A stretch of 64,000 nt of DNA from Tolypeutes matacus (GCA_026826555.1 JAKSZT010054308.1:4293930-4357929); one strand, 5' to 3'; counted from the first letter of the stretch, positions 44,601 through 55,484 are shown. The notes: generated by a model from the sequence alone, not told the origin. Numbers and translations: made by a program.

Positions 44601-45652
44601 GAGGGAGGGGCCCAGGGGGCCACTAGAGTGGGAAGGTGTCACTCAAAGAGCTGTGTGGAAAGTTAGGGAGCCTCTGCACCTCGGTTTTAGGCCTGTCTGC
44701 CCTGCTCCAGGGGTGTGTTTGAATAGGCCTCTGAACCCCCATCATTTTCTGAGAGGTGGCCCCTGAATTGGCTGCCATCCTGCCCACCCCCCCTCCTGTC
44801 CCCACTAGGTCTCTGAGCTTTATAGGAAGTTCCCCGATTCTGGCCTCGCCCAGGCCTGGGGTTCCTCACCTGGAACTTCTCAGTGGCGCGCAGCCGCTCC
44901 TGCCAGCGGCCCTCCAGCCTCTGCTCCAGCACAGACCTGCACTCCTGAAGGCTGCCACGCTCTGCTTGGAGCTGCTGCAGCTCCAGGCGACCCTCGCGGG
45001 CGCCCTGCACGGCGCGACCTAGCCGCTCGCGGGCCTGGCCCAGCGACATCTCCATGTGCTCCACGCGTTCCTGGTAGCCGCGCACTGCCCCGCGCCACGC
45101 CTCGCCTAGCCGCTGCGCCAGCTCCTCCACCTCGGGGGCCGGCGCGGGGGCCCCGCGGGGCGGCGGGGGGCAGCGCGGAGTGCAGGCGGCCTGCGCGTTC
45201 AGGCCGGCGCGCTCCTCCTCGTGCGCCGCGCGCAGGGCCTCCACTTCGCGCTCCAGGTCGGCTACCTGGGTGCTCAGCCAGGCCTGGGAGCGTTTCTCGG
45301 CCTCGACCGCACGCCTGCTGCGGGCCACCTCCTCGGCCGCCCGCTCCCGGGCCAGGCGCTGCTGCTGGCACCGGCCCGCCACGCCCTCCAGCTCTTCCGC
45401 CAGGTTGTCGCGTGCCACCTCGGCCGCATGCTTCTCCCGCCAGCTCTGGTCCACGAGGGCTCGCAGGGCCGCTAGCTCGTCGTCGGCGTGGGCCCGCCAG
45501 GAGGAATCCCTGGACTGTGCCCTGAGACCTCCGAGCTCCGCGCTCAGCAGCTCATTCTGCTCCTCTAGCGCCTTGACCCGGGCCAGGTAGGCCTCCAGGC
45601 GCCGGTTGAGCTCCCACATCTGAAAAGACTCCTCCCCCAGGCAGCCCTCCAT
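37750..45652 (-). CDS. NES: Nestin (4 coding exons)
   Basis: Nestin is a class VI intermediate filament protein of neural stem cells and muscle progenitors; it co-assembles with vimentin or desmin. Exons on the minus strand: 45652-44870, 43852-43728, 42006-41933, 41687-37750. All junctions are GT-AG and the frame is continuous, giving 1639 residues (human is 1621 as I recall). The short head is only a few residues, then the alpha-helical rod runs from WELNRRLEAYLARVKALEEQ to VATYRTLLEAENSRL at about 314. The tail is extremely long, glutamate-rich and repetitive, and ends FLKFTQREGDGDSWSSGED. It has 11-residue repeats in its first half and an acidic C-terminal part. No disabling change is seen. 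Confidence 0.97.
39800..41050 (-). repeat. NES: NES 11-residue tandem repeat region
   Basis: Protein-level repeats of about 11 residues (LEKENQEPLRS-type units, 33-base period) are present, strongest around the middle and with deletions between units. Such repeats are a known property of the nestin tail and explain length differences between species. Confidence 0.8.
41688..41932 (-). other. NES: NES intron 3
   Basis: A short GT-AG intron without repeats or genes. Confidence 0.9.
41933..42006 (-). CDS. NES: NES exon 3: helix termination
   Basis: 74 nt encode RTLLEAENSRLQTPGSGSKT and SLSFP. TYRTLLEAEN matches the intermediate filament helix-termination motif (TYRKLLEGEE type). Acceptor CCCAG|GACC and donor CCCGG|GTAAGA. 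Confidence 0.93.
42300..42570 (-). promoter_or_regulatory. NES: Nestin intron-2 neural enhancer
   Basis: On the minus strand, a SOX-type ACAAAGG (42380-42374) is followed by TTAGCATAAGAATC (42367-42354), the POU partner site. This is the SOX-POU arrangement I know from the central nervous system progenitor enhancer in nestin intron 2. An octamer-like ATGCAAAC (plus strand) lies at about 42544. It lies at the 3' end of intron 2, where the known enhancer maps. No enhancer assay is implied for this species. Confidence 0.8.
42571..43727 (-). other. NES: NES intron 2, remaining part
   Basis: It contains an ancient repeat-like fragment at about 43250-43335 (AGGCTGGAAAGGACCTTGGA, ACAAGGAGACTGAGGCTCAG). 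Otherwise nothing beyond the enhancer is recognised. Confidence 0.65.
43728..43852 (-). CDS. NES: NES exon 2: end of rod
   Basis: It encodes LAVEALEQEKQGLQGQIAQI to SLSLEVATY, the rod region before the helix-termination motif. 125 nt, phase 0 in and phase 2 out. Confidence 0.95.
43853..44869 (-). other. NES: NES intron 1
   Basis: Non-coding and moderately GC-rich, with an A/G-rich stretch near 44120-44180. The open frames 44283-44666 and others have no family match. Confidence 0.75.
44870..45652 (-). CDS. NES: NES exon 1: head and most of rod
   Basis: It encodes residues 1-261. MEGCLGEESFQMWELNRRLE holds the very short head and the conserved helix-initiation motif LNRRLEAYLARVKALEEQN. Heptad-rich coiled coil follows, with a proline-rich linker (CTPRCPPPPRGAPAPAPE) at about 158-175. 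The ATG at 45652-45650 has no in-frame upstream rival. The donor is TTCCAG|GTGAGG. Confidence 0.95.
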
Positions 45653-45860
45653 CTTTCTCGTCTAGACCCACCTAGGGTGGAGAAACGCGGGGCACCAGGA
45701 GACTGGAGCCGCTCTCCGCTCCTAGAACGAAAGGGAAGTAAAGACCCACCGGGAAACGGCGGGGCGGGGCGGGGCGGGGCGCGGGGAGCAGCCGGGCGAC
45801 TGTGTCGAGAGCTGGAGCGACGCTATTCATACTCCCGCCAGCCAGGCGGGAAAAGGGGCG
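45653..45860 (-). promoter_or_regulatory. NES: NES proximal promoter with tandem GC boxes
   Basis: Four tandem GGGGC units (45759-45783) lie about 110-130 bases upstream of the ATG, with more GC-rich sequence on both sides. Sp1-type GC boxes in the nestin promoter are documented. No clear TATA box. The transcription start is not visible. Confidence 0.65.
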
Positions 45861-46639
45861 GGATCCAGGCCTTAACCCCTTAGAGGTCAGAGAAACGGCG
45901 GCTTCTCAGTCCTTGCGTCCCCAGTGCGCTGGGGAGCGGGACCAAGGGAGGAGCCAGGTCCTGGAGAATACAGTTCAATGAGAATTGGCGTTCTCCAGGG
46001 GGAAGCCAAGAGGAGGAGGCCACAAGCCCAGAGAAAAGCAGATGGTGTGCAGATCTTAGTCTGGGGAGGGGCTGCGTGTCTCAGTTACTCAGCACACCCA
46101 AGGGAGGCATCACTTCCGCAATTCCTCTAAGACTCAGTTTCCACATCCATAAAGTGGAAGCACTGATGGAAACCTCGTGGGACAGCTGCAAGAATGAATG
46201 TGGCAAATACTCCCCCTTGTGAGATGCTGGAGATCAGCATTACAGAAAGAGTTGGGGAGACATTGTCTGGAAAAAGAACAAATATCTGCTATTGGGACAC
46301 CCTCCCCCCCCCCACACACACACAGCTCACACGCATGCCTCACACACACTGCGTATTGCCTCCCAGTCTCCACCAGGAAACAGAAAGACCTGGCGCAGTG
46401 TGTGACGACGGGCTTCAGAACCGCCTCCCTGGCGTTCACTGCCCCAGCCTTCCCCAGCCACCTAACTGGAGGTTCACAAACCCACTTTAAAGAGGGGAAG
46501 TCCTCTTCCAGCTCTCAGGGAAGGGCGTCCCATCCTGTCTCTGATGTCAGGGGATTTTGGGGGGCAGAGGGTGCCCCCTGGTGGCTTCTAGATCAGTCAA
46601 GAAGAGGAAGCAGAAAGAAAGGGTAGCACTTTCATTCAT

Positions 46640-46760
46640 CACAACTAGCCCACGTTTATTGAGCATGTATGTGTGCCAACTCCTCTGCTAACATTTTACT
46701 TACATTATCTCACTTTATCCTCAAAACCTCCCTTTAAGGGTGATACAGTTCAGGAAACGG
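46640..46760 (+). repeat. MIR/L2-like fragment
   Basis: Contains GTTTATTGAGCATGTATGTG and the later block ACATTATCTCACTTTATCC, then CAGTTCAGGAAACGGA. Confidence 0.6.
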
Positions 46761-47624
46761 AGAGCTTGCTGAGAATAGGAATAGTTGGGAAGACTTTCTG
46801 GAGGACAGTCCTTGAGTCAGGTGGTAGGAGACAGGTAGGATTTGGGATGTGTACAGGAAAAGGGAAGCAGGGCCAGGAGGAAGAGACAGAGGAGATAACG
46901 AGGCAGAGGAGATCTTTGCGGAAGAGACTTCTGCTCGTGTAAATCCAATTTAGTTCCACAAGTGTTTGCTGAGCACCTTCTATGTGTCTGCACCAAAGAG
47001 GTATCAGGAGGAGCTCACAGTCGTGATGCGAGTCAACAGTGATGGTAACATTTTACTTACATACGGACGGTGACTGACGGTGGAGGGAACCACAAGACGG
47101 TTGCAATATTTAGTCAGGTGAACAGAGAGATGGGGGAGCATAGAGGATGGAGAGAGTTTTCTAGATGCAGAGTACACCATGGGCAATGACCACTGACCTT
47201 GAGTCTACCTCTACCCCATTCCTGTTCCCAGGCCAAATGGGCTTTGGAATTCACTACCAATATGTGGGACAGAGGCCAGGGAGGACCCAGGAGGGGGTTG
47301 ACTGAGCTTTAGTGCACACTTAGAGGCTGAGGATCCAGAATTCCTGGGCTTCTCCCTCCTCACATTATTTCATGAATCCTGCTGTTTGGGTTGAGCTGGG
47401 GGCTCCTGAGAGTCTCAGCCATGAGAGCCAATTTGGAACTCTTCCTCCTCTTTTACCTCCTGGCTGTGGGGAGATGAGTGATGAGTCTTTGAGATACCCC
47501 TGATTCCTAGAGGGTTCCCTGGAGATGTGGGGTGGTATTGAAGTAGGGGGTCCTCTGCTGCCCGCCCCCCCATCCTCACTCAGAGAGTAGGCCTTAGGCA
47601 CTCTGTCCCATGCAGAGAACACCA

Positions 47625-47760
47625 GGTCTGGCTTCTGCATTTTCTAGCTGAATGACCTTGGGTAAATCACATAACTGCTCTGAGTGAGCCTCAGTTTACC
47701 TATTTGGTAAACGGGGCTAATACTTTCCCATCCCCATGTATTTGTTCTGAAGATCAAAAG
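47625..47760 (+). repeat. MIR-like fragment
   Basis: The blocks TGAATGACCTTGGGTAAATC and GCCTCAGTTTACCTATTTGG are typical of MIR. Confidence 0.65.
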
Positions 47761-48420
47761 AAATCAGGCATGAGGAGGTCTTTGTACAAAGGTTTTTGAG
47801 GACCATAATGAATGCCATTAAGGTGAAGAAAGTCCTCCCTCCATGAACTACTGTCAGTGAGTTTTGGGGATTGTGAGTAGCAGAGACGGGCTAGAATGCT
47901 GGGAAAGAGTGTGGAGTTGATTTTCATAAGGCAGGAGGAGGTAGGTTCTGGTAACTACAGCCAGGCAGAGCTGACATCAATGCTCAGGCAGATTCTAAAC
48001 ATATAATCAATGACTTGATGCACTTAGAGAAAAAAACAGCCTCCCTGGGGGCCAGCAGGCACTCAGTGGACATTAGTCAGGCCAGGTGGCCTCCTCTCCT
48101 CTCCCAGGGGTCATACTGTGCTACCAAGATTTTCATGAGGCCTTTAGTTGCAGCCCTTGTCATTTTCCTGGGGCCAGGAGGGGAATATCAGATGCCCACG
48201 ATACTACGGTGGGTAGATACGAAATCAGTTCAGCAGCCATAACCACGGGTGTCCGTGTGGGCTGCCCCCTGGGGCTCTGTCCTTGGTCCTGACCAGTAAA
48301 AGTTCTCATTAAAGCCCTGAATAAAAAGGTACAGGCAATGTTTATCAAATCTACAGATTATGTGACAACTGAGAGTTAGATTTTGACAGAATAGGAAAAA
48401 ATGAACCAGGTGACATTTTT

Positions 48421-48922
48421 TTAAAAAGATTTATTTACTTACTTTTATACATTTTTATGCCCCCTCCCCCATTTTTGCTGTTTTTTTTGTGTGTCCATTC
48501 GCTGGACAATTCTCTGTGTCTGTTTCCTGCCCTCTTTTCTCATCCTTCTCCTCCTGTCTTCACCGGGATTCGATCCTGGGAACCTCCGATGTGGGAGAGA
48601 GGCGTCCTATCGCCCGTGCCACCTTAGATCCTGATTTTTCAGCATGTCTTGTCTTGGCTCTCCCTTGTGTCACTCTCCTGTTATGTCATCATCTTGCTGT
48701 GTGGCTCCATGGGGCCTGACAGTGCACCCACTTGCGGGGCCTGACTGCGCATCCGCGCATGAAGCCTGGGGAGCTCACCCACACATGGGGCCTGGCAGCC
48801 TGCATGCCTTCTATATTTTTATTTTTATTTATTTTATGTTTCTACCAGGAGGTCCCAGGGATCGACCTCAGGTCCCTCTATATGGGAGACAGATGTCCAA
48901 CCATTTGAGCCACATCCACCCC
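48421..48922 (-). mobile_element. Dimeric DAS-type SINE
   Basis: Flanked by GGTGACATTT and GATGACATTT. In reverse, the head is GGGTGGATGTGGCTCAAATG. The second module, at about 48620-48560, has the tRNA-like TTCGATCCTGGGAACC region. The TGTCCATTCGCTGGAC block marks the 3' part. Confidence 0.88.
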
Positions 48923-49440
48923 AGATGACATTTAACAGGGATAAGTGTAAAATTCTACATTAAAAAAAAAAAATCAACTGCAGAAGAAGGGGAGAGTGAA
49001 GAACCAGCTGCAGAGCAGAGCATGTTTAGTGAAGAAGAACTGGTGGTTTTAGAGGACCACAAGCTTGGTATGAGCCATCACTGTGCAATGGCTGTCTAAA
49101 ATATTAAAAAGGATAGAAGTGGGAGTGGAGGTGGCTCAAACCATTGGACGCCTCTCTCCCACATGGGAGGTCCTGGGTTTGGTTCCCAGTGCCTCCTAAA
49201 AAGAAGACAAGCATACAACGAACAGACACAGAGAGCAGACAGCAAGTACAAAACAACAAGGAGAGGAGAGAGAAATAAAAAATAAAATAAATCTTTTAAA
49301 AAAAGATGGAAGTGATTAATAGATGCAAAGTGTCTCATTCCCACTGCCTTCCATACCTGGAGTATTGTTCCAGACACTGTATTTTAAGAGGGACCTTGAC
49401 AGAGGAAGAGGACCAGGTAGAAAGAGAACTTGGAATTGTG
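48923..49440 (+). repeat. CR1/L3-like ancient LINE fragment, tentative
   Basis: The phrases TTTTAGAGGACCACAAGCTT, GGTATGAGCCATCACTGTG and ACCTGGAGTATTGTTCCAG are collinear with an ancient mammalian repeat that I associate with CR1/L3. A SINE (49123-49303) interrupts it. The family name is from recall. Confidence 0.4.
49123..49303 (+). mobile_element. DAS-type SINE with long 3' region
   Basis: Head GGAGGTGGCTCAAACCATTG, B-box region GGGTTTGGTTCCCAG, tail through ATAAAATAAATCTTTT. The flanks AAAGGATAGAAGTG and AAAAGATGGAAGTG form a near duplication. Confidence 0.88.
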
Positions 49441-50130
49441 TTTGATGAAGACTTTCCAAATAGACTCGTGTCTTAGGATTGCAGCTAAGCCCCCAAACTA
49501 AAATAATAGGCTTTGAGCACCACAGACACACCCTGAAAGCCTTCCCCCTGCCCCAGGCTACATGAGAGAAGATAGAGGGAGTATGACACAGCTGTACTCA
49601 GCATCACAGCAGGGCAGAGTGGCCGGCCCACTCCTCAGGAGGAAGGGTGATGCCCCACCCAGGGGAGTGGGTTGGGTTGGGTGGGAGCTTCCAAGGGAGT
49701 GAACCCTCAAGGTGGGGGGCCCCTGCCTGAAGGATTCATGACACCCCACTCCTGGACACCTGTTTTTTAGGGCAGAGGGCTTGCTTATCTGCTTATTTCT
49801 GATGCTGGAGAGAGATGGCTGGGGAATAGTGGATTTACACATTCTGTGGGCCAAGAGGACTTCTGCCCGGAGACAGGTGGCTTTGAGCATTCACCACCCC
49901 CAGGGAGGTCTGCATCTATGGGAAGCTGCCTGTAGCACCAGGTAAGTGACACCCACCCCCTATTTTTTTCCTCTCCTCTTCAGAGAAGAAAGGAGTGTCA
50001 GAGGGGGCCAGAGGAGCTAGGGAAGGGGGTGAATAGCAAAGAACGTTTCTCTTCATTGTGGGTCTTTGGACCTGGGGGTCTTGGCTATTGGGTGAGGAGG
50101 AGCTTTTTAATGGGATAGAAGATTGACTTT
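49441..50130. other. Non-coding, no gene seen
   Basis: Mixed sequence. A T-rich stretch near 49965 and short frames without matches. No repeat family is assigned. Confidence 0.5.
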
Positions 50131-50198
50131 TTTTTTTTTTTTTTTAATGTACCGGGGAGGCCAGCCCTCACCCATTGAGCCACATTGGCTCCCCTGAG
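50131..50198 (-). mobile_element. DAS-type SINE, decayed short copy
   Basis: A T-run at 50131-50147, then in reverse GGGGAGCCAATGTGGCTCAA at the head. The B-box region is lost, so it is a truncated or eroded copy. Confidence 0.65.
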
Positions 50199-50325
50199 TT
50201 GCTTTTTTCATTTGTTTTTCTTGTTGCTTGTTTTTGTTTGTTTGATTGATTATTTGTTTAGGAGGCACTGGGAAGTGAACCCAGGACCTCCCATGTGGGA
50301 ACCACTTGAGCCACATCCACTCCTG
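50199..50325 (-). mobile_element. DAS-type SINE, short monomer
   Basis: In reverse, CAGGAGTGGATGTGGCTCAA opens the head and GGGTTCACTTCCCAG is the B-box region. A T/G-rich tail (TTGTTGCTTGTTTTTG) is on the plus strand. Confidence 0.82.
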
Positions 50326-50415
50326 GAAATGGACGTTTTAAACTGGGTTAAATTGAACCATACAAGATGACTGGAAGCTCTGGAATCAGACAAAATGTTA
50401 TTAACAGACAGGAGA

Positions 50416-50526
50416 TGGGGGCCGGATGTGGCTCAACTGGTTGGGCGTCCGTCTCCCATATGGAGGGACCTGGGTTCGATCCCCGGGACCTCCCAGTAAA
50501 AAAAAAAAGAAAAAAGAAAAAAAAAA
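50416..50526 (+). mobile_element. DAS-type SINE, young short monomer
   Basis: Head GGATGTGGCTCAACTGGTTG and B box GGTTCGATCCC, then an A/G-rich tail. The exact duplication AACAGACAGGAG lies at 50403 and 50527. Confidence 0.95.
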
Positions 50527-50540
50527 AACAGACAGGAGAG

Positions 50541-51264
50541 GGAGATACAACAGATTGCTATTGTAGGCAGTGTCAGAGAGATCTAAAACGATTTCATTTT
50601 TGTTTCCTTCCCTACCACTCCCCTTTGCTTCTTCACCATTCAGGGGTTAGGGCAGGGCCGGGAAGTCACTGTTGCTCCACTCCTCCCTTCTCCCCTCCTT
50701 TTGTCTCCCTGTTCCTTTCCTCCTCTCTCCTCTGCCCCCCCCCCATTTCCTTGTCAGATGGATCCTACTGGCCGTGTGGCAAGGAGTAAGATCAGAAGCA
50801 AGTCATTGTCTTTAAACAAGAAAAGACATGGGAAGAGGGAAGCAAGTGGGATGGAGACCAGATGGTTAGAGAGACGATAACTTTGAGAAGCTCTGGACCA
50901 AGTGATCTGGGGAAATGGGGAGAGAGGGACAGCTGGTGCCGAGGAAGCAATCAGCAGAGAAGAGCTTGCTCTGCCTTTCAGCTCCTGCTTTTCTCCAGTC
51001 ACTGGATAGTAGAGGCTTGGAGATGGCACTGGTGCTGGGAAATGGAAATGCTCCTTCTCTCTCCACTTCCTCCTATCCCAACTGGAGGGCTGATGGAATG
51101 GCTTCCTTGTCTTCTCCTTTCCCTCAAGTCCGCAGGAGGAAAGGTACCCTCCTCACTGAACAAGGAACCCTGTCTCTCTGTGCAAACTTGGACAAGTCAT
51201 TTCACCCCTCTGGGTCTATAATAAATAAATAATATTTATTAATCACCTATTAAATACTAGGTGC
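50541..51264. other. Non-coding, no gene seen
   Basis: Mixed sequence with CT-rich runs near 50690-50745. Several overlapping short frames exist on both strands without family matches. A TCATTTCACCCCTCTGGGTC block near 51198 may be MIR-derived. Confidence 0.5.
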
Positions 51265-51701
51265 CCATGCGGGCAGATGTGGCTCAAATGGTTGGGCGTC
51301 CATCTGCCATATGGAGGGACCTGGGTTCGATCCCCGGGACCTCTCGGTAAAAAATATATATAGAAGGTGCATGGGCTGCCAGGCTCTGTGTGCCGGTGAG
51401 CCGCCAGGCCCCGGGAGCAAAATGATGACATAACAGGAGAGAGACGAGATGCTCCGAAAGCTCTGAAAGCCAGGCACCAAGGTGGCGCAGGTGGCAGAGC
51501 ACCTCTCTCCTACATTGGAGGTCTTCCAGGATCGAATCCTGGTGAAGACTGGAGGAGGAGGATGAGAAGAGATGGCAGGAAACAGACACAGAGAATTGCC
51601 CAGTGAATGGACACAAAAACAGCAAATGGGGAAGAGGGGGTTTAAAATGGATAAAGTGAATAAATAAATCTTAAAAAAATAAGTAAATAAAAATAAATAA
51701 A
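51265..51701 (+). mobile_element. Dimeric DAS-type SINE, well preserved
   Basis: Module 1 (GCAGATGTGGCTCAAATGG, then GGTTCGATCCCCGGG) is followed by the spacer ACATAACAGGAGAG and module 2 (AAGGTGGCGCAGGTGGCAG, then ATCGAATCCTGG). It ends in AATAAATAAATCTT and A-rich repeats. The duplication is AATACTAGGTGC / AACACTAGGTGC. This copy is the best guide to the dimeric structure. Confidence 0.93.
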
Positions 51702-51714
51702 TAAACACTAGGTG

Positions 51715-52624
51715 CACAGTACACACCAATTAATATTGCAAAGGAATCAGAGATGACTAAGATGGAGCCCTGGCCCCAAGGAGCCAAGGCCTGGTGGAGG
51801 ACAAGCATGGGAACCTTAGGAGGTGATCTGTGTTATGAGCATGGAGCCCCTGGGGCGGCCTATATGGATAAAGGAGGAGTTTGGTCCTCCAGGCAGTGAG
51901 GAGCCGCTGAAGAGTTTTAACCCTCAATTGAGAAGGTAGCCTGGTCAGATTCGCATCTTAAAAATAAGGCCGTGGAGGATTCCAATGGAGATGGGGAGAG
52001 AGGCAGGGTGGTAGTCAGGAGGCGGTTGCCACCACCAAGGTCCCAGGTGATGAGATCTGAACCTGGGGGTGGGGGATGAGAGTGTCTGGGATGTGTCAGT
52101 TCCAGGATGAGAAGTTGGTTTGATGTGGGTGTGGAGGAAGAGACAAGGAAGCCTCCCACGGATGTGCCTTGGGTGATCTGGGGAGGGCTAGGGTTTGTGG
52201 CATTGCTCTTCTGAGATGGACTCCAAGAGGAGGAGCAGATTTGGATGAAAGTAACAAGTCTGGGTTTGGCTGAGTTGCAATGAGGGGCACATGGGCCCTG
52301 CACGGGGAGGTGCATGGCAGCTGCCGCCTGGGCAGGTCTGGGGCTCTGGGCCGGCATTCCGACTTAGGAGGAGGATGCACAGATGGGGTGGATGAGGGGA
52401 GACCATGAGCATGGATGAGGTCATTCAGGGACAGGGGGTATGGGCACAGCAGGAAGGGCTGTTCCCTGTGGGTCTGACCCTCTGGGTCTGTGGTTTTGCT
52501 GAGCAGCTTGTACAGAAGCAGCCTTGCTGGCCTTCTCAGCTTGGGTCTCGAGCCTGGAGAAAGTAGAAGGAGCTGCAGCAGGGCTTGGCCACCAGGGGCT
52601 GCTATTGCCTCAAGAAAAGCTACA
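51715..52624. other. Non-coding, no gene seen
   Basis: Mostly purine-rich unique sequence. The reverse frame 52096-52722 is stop-poor because of this and runs into a SINE, so it is not a gene. Confidence 0.55.
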
Positions 52625-52627
52625 TCC

Positions 52628-52747
52628 TGGGGTCGGATGTGGCTCAACTGGTTGAGCGTCCGTCTCCCATATGGAGGGACCCGGGTTCGTTCCCCGGGAC
52701 CTCCCGGTAAAAAAACAAACAAACAAACAAAAAAAAAAAAAAAAAAA
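52628..52747 (+). mobile_element. DAS-type SINE, young short monomer
   Basis: Head GTCGGATGTGGCTCAACTGG, B-box region GGTTCGTTCCCCG, an AAAC-repeat then a long poly(A). The duplication AAGAAAAGCTACAT is exact. Confidence 0.95.
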
Positions 52748-53254
52748 AAGAAAAGCTACATTCCCCAGGGAAAACGGGATTTAAACTACAACTGAGATTT
52801 AGGTCAGTCATATCATAATTATCATCCATGGTTTTCTACCTGAGGAAGGAGCTCAGATGCTTCTATCGTCTCACTCAGGCCACCTTAGGTCAACGGAGCC
52901 AGGGCATGGCCAACTCTGGGCTCAAAACCCTCCCTCTTGGTCAAAATCTAGCCTTCTCCTCCCCATGTTTGGAAGAAGTGGGAAGAGGAGAACTGGAGGC
53001 CAGCTGGCTCTGGGCTGGCTCTGGGAGTAGGGGGAAGGGTTGGGCTAGGCTGGGCCCTGAGGGAAGAGGCAGAAGGGGAGGTGTGTGTTTGGCAGTACTT
53101 TATACCCCTGCCCACACTAAGGTCCCATAAGGTGTTTGCTCACCGAATGTCCAGCTCCCATCTGGTCTACCCTCACCCCCAGGACTGAGATGGGCTCTGG
53201 GCACCCACTGAAGGGGGCCATGCATGAAGGATGACTGGCCCAGAGGCCATGTGA

Positions 53255-53490
53255 CCAGGCTGTTAAGAGCACAGGCACAGGAGGCAGATCTGAGTTTGAG
53301 TCCCAGTGAGATACCCAACCTTACTGAGTCTCAGCTTCCTTACCTGTAAAATGGGGACAATCATACCCACCTCGTCTGAGCACAGAGGGAGCTCTGTAAG
53401 GGCAGGGATCAGGTCTGTCTATTTCCAATTCCCAGTGCCTGGCCCCCAACAAGTGCTCAAAAGATGTTCGTGGAATGAATAAAAGAGTGA
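53255..53490 (+). repeat. MIR followed by MIR/L2-like 3' fragment
   Basis: GATCTGAGTTTGAGTCCCAG, TCAGCTTCCTTACCTGTAAA and GGGGACAATCATACCCACC are MIR blocks; GGGCAGGGATCAGGTCTGTC with TGCCTGGCCCCCAACAAGT follow. Confidence 0.65.
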
Positions 53491-53499
53491 ATAAAGTAG

Positions 53500-54102
53500 G
53501 GCTAACTGGGTTGTTACCAACCATGCTGTTGTGAACTTTCTTACACGTGTCTCCTGGTGCACGTGTGCATGCCATTTTCCTAGGTGTGATCTGGGAGTGG
53601 AATTGCTGGTCATAGGGAATGCACATCTTCAACCTCACTGGATAATGTCACACGGTTTTTTTAAAGTGGTCATACCAGTTTACTCACCCCCAGCAGTATG
53701 AAGAGTTCCCATCGCTCCACATCATTTCTAGCACTTGGTGCTGTCAAGCGTTTTAATTTTTGACAGTTGTGAAGTATGTTCATTCAATGGGTTACTATAC
53801 AACATTGAAAATACATCAGCATGTATGGACTTCACAAACATATTGAGCAGGAAAAGCAATCTTCAGTAAAGTACACACAGTAGGATGCCATCTATATAAA
53901 AGTTCAAAACCCTGCAGAACCAAGCACTATATTATTTAGAGCTACTTACATATGCGGTGGGTATATTTTTATAAAGTAAGATAATGAAAAAAAATAAAGG
54001 TGAGGACAGTGGCTACCTCTGTAAGGAGGGATGCAAGGCATGCAAGCACGGAGGGGTGCTCACAGGCTCTAGGGAAAACAAGGGGTACATCACTGTTAGA
54101 AT
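53500..54102 (+). repeat. Ancient L1-like 3' region fragment
   Basis: GGAGTGGAATTGCTGGTCAT, TTACTCACCCCCAGCAGTAT and GTGGCTACCTCTGTAAGGAG are phrases of old L1 3' regions. Non-coding. Confidence 0.5.
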
Positions 54103-54138
54103 AGGATGGGATGGGATGGGATGGGATGGGATGGGATA
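54103..54138 (+). repeat. (GGGAT)n pentanucleotide satellite
   Basis: About seven perfect GGGAT units, 36 bases. Low-complexity, likely polymorphic. Confidence 0.9.
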
Positions 54139-54599
54139 GAATTGTTTATATGAAATATTTCAAAATACGTCGGGTGGATTTACCCTAAGTATCTGAAGGA
54201 CTCTTGGGCAAAAGGTCCCAGACTTTTCCTACATGGGCCCAGGAGGCAGAGCTAGGTCTGATGGATGGAAGCTACAGGGACTGGATTTCAGCAGACAAAA
54301 GAGACTGTCACGTACTTATTTTTGTACTGGGGCAGGCTGCCACCAGAGGGGGCGAGTGCCCTTTTATTGGAGGAGTTCAGGCACAGCTCAGGTAGCCACT
54401 CTAGGCTGACTCATTTTGAGACCTGTCCTAGAGGGCCTGGATGGCTTTTTCAACCCTGGAGATTCCAACAGTCTAGTAATGAACAAAAGTCCAGTTTGAT
54501 CACACAGGGCCCCCCCTTCTGGCTTTCTGGAAAGCCTCAGCCCTTGCCTGATCTATTCTCAGAGGGCTATTTGGGCCAAAGCAAGAGACCTGGAAGTTA

Positions 54600-55484
54600 A
54601 TCCCAGGAAGAATTTACTTCCCTAGGAACTTCCTCAACATGATAAAGTTTATATGGAAAAAATCCACAGCTAACATCATGCTCAACAGTGAAAATGAAAG
54701 TTTTCCCTCTAAGAACAGGAACAAGACAAGGCTCTCCATTTTCACCACTGTTCTTCCACATGGTATTGGAAATTTTAGCCAGAGCAATCAGGCAAGAAAA
54801 AGAAATAAAAAGGCACCCAAATTGGAAATAAAGAAGTAAAAATATTGCTATTCGCAGATGACATGATCTTATGTGTAGGAAATCCTGAAGAATCTACAAG
54901 AAAGCTACTAGAGCTAATAAATGAACTCAGCAAAGTGGCAGGGTATAAGAGCAACATGCAAACATAGTGGCATTTCTATACACTAGCAATGAACAATACG
55001 AAAAGGAAATCCAGAAAACAATTCCATTCACAATAGCAACTAAAAGAAAAAAATATCTAAGCATAAGTTTAACCAAAGATGGAAAGGACTTGGACATGGA
55101 AAACTACAAAACAAAAGCACTGCTCAAAGGAATTAAAAACCTAAATAAATTGAAAGATATTGTGTGTTTATGGATTGGAAGACTTAATATCAGATGTCAA
55201 TACCACCCAAAATGATTTACAGAGTCAACACAATCCCAATAAAAGTCTAATAGCCTTCTTTCCAGAAATGGAAAGGGCCAATAATCAAATTTATATGGAA
55301 GAGCAAGAGGTCCTGAATAGCAAAACTATCTTGAAAAAGAAGAACAAAGTTGGAGGAATCACACTTCCTGATTTAAAAATTTATTACAAATCTACAGTAA
55401 TCAAAACAGTGTGGTACTAGCCCAAAGACAGCCATATAAACCAATGAAATAGAATTGAGAGCTCAGAAATAAACCTACACATCT
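54600..55484 (+). mobile_element. L1 ORF2 region, decayed, part 1
   Basis: Decayed reverse transcriptase and 3' ORF2 sequence on the plus strand. A FADD-type active-site region is seen as TTCGCAGATGACATGATC, in the context [16 protein letters not shown] of L1 ORF2. Stops and frameshifts interrupt it. The sequence continues after two SINEs at 55.88 and 56.22 kb. The 5' part (ORF1, endonuclease) is missing. Confidence 0.85.

Larger units (their letters stand above)
45861..48420. other. NES upstream flank, ancient repeats only
   Basis: No gene is seen. MIR-like fragments lie at 46130-46200, 46640-46760 (CCACGTTTATTGAGCATGTA) and 47625-47760 (GAATGACCTTGGGTAAATCA). A decayed element of unclear family starts at about 47950. 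No DAS-SINE until 48421. Confidence 0.6.

Noticed and set aside
45180..45590. 136-codon plus-strand frame opposite nestin exon 1
   Set aside because: Shadow of a GC-rich coiled-coil coding exon.
50416..50500. tRNA gene candidate from A and B boxes
   Set aside because: The boxes belong to SINE heads with poly(A) tails and target duplications. A tRNA cloverleaf does not fold well and many copies exist.
51917..52722. Long minus-strand frames (146 and 208 codons)
   Set aside because: They run into a SINE (52628-52747) and reflect purine-rich plus-strand sequence.
54103..54138. CRISPR-like short tandem array
   Set aside because: Units are five bases with no spacers. It is a simple satellite in a mammalian genome.
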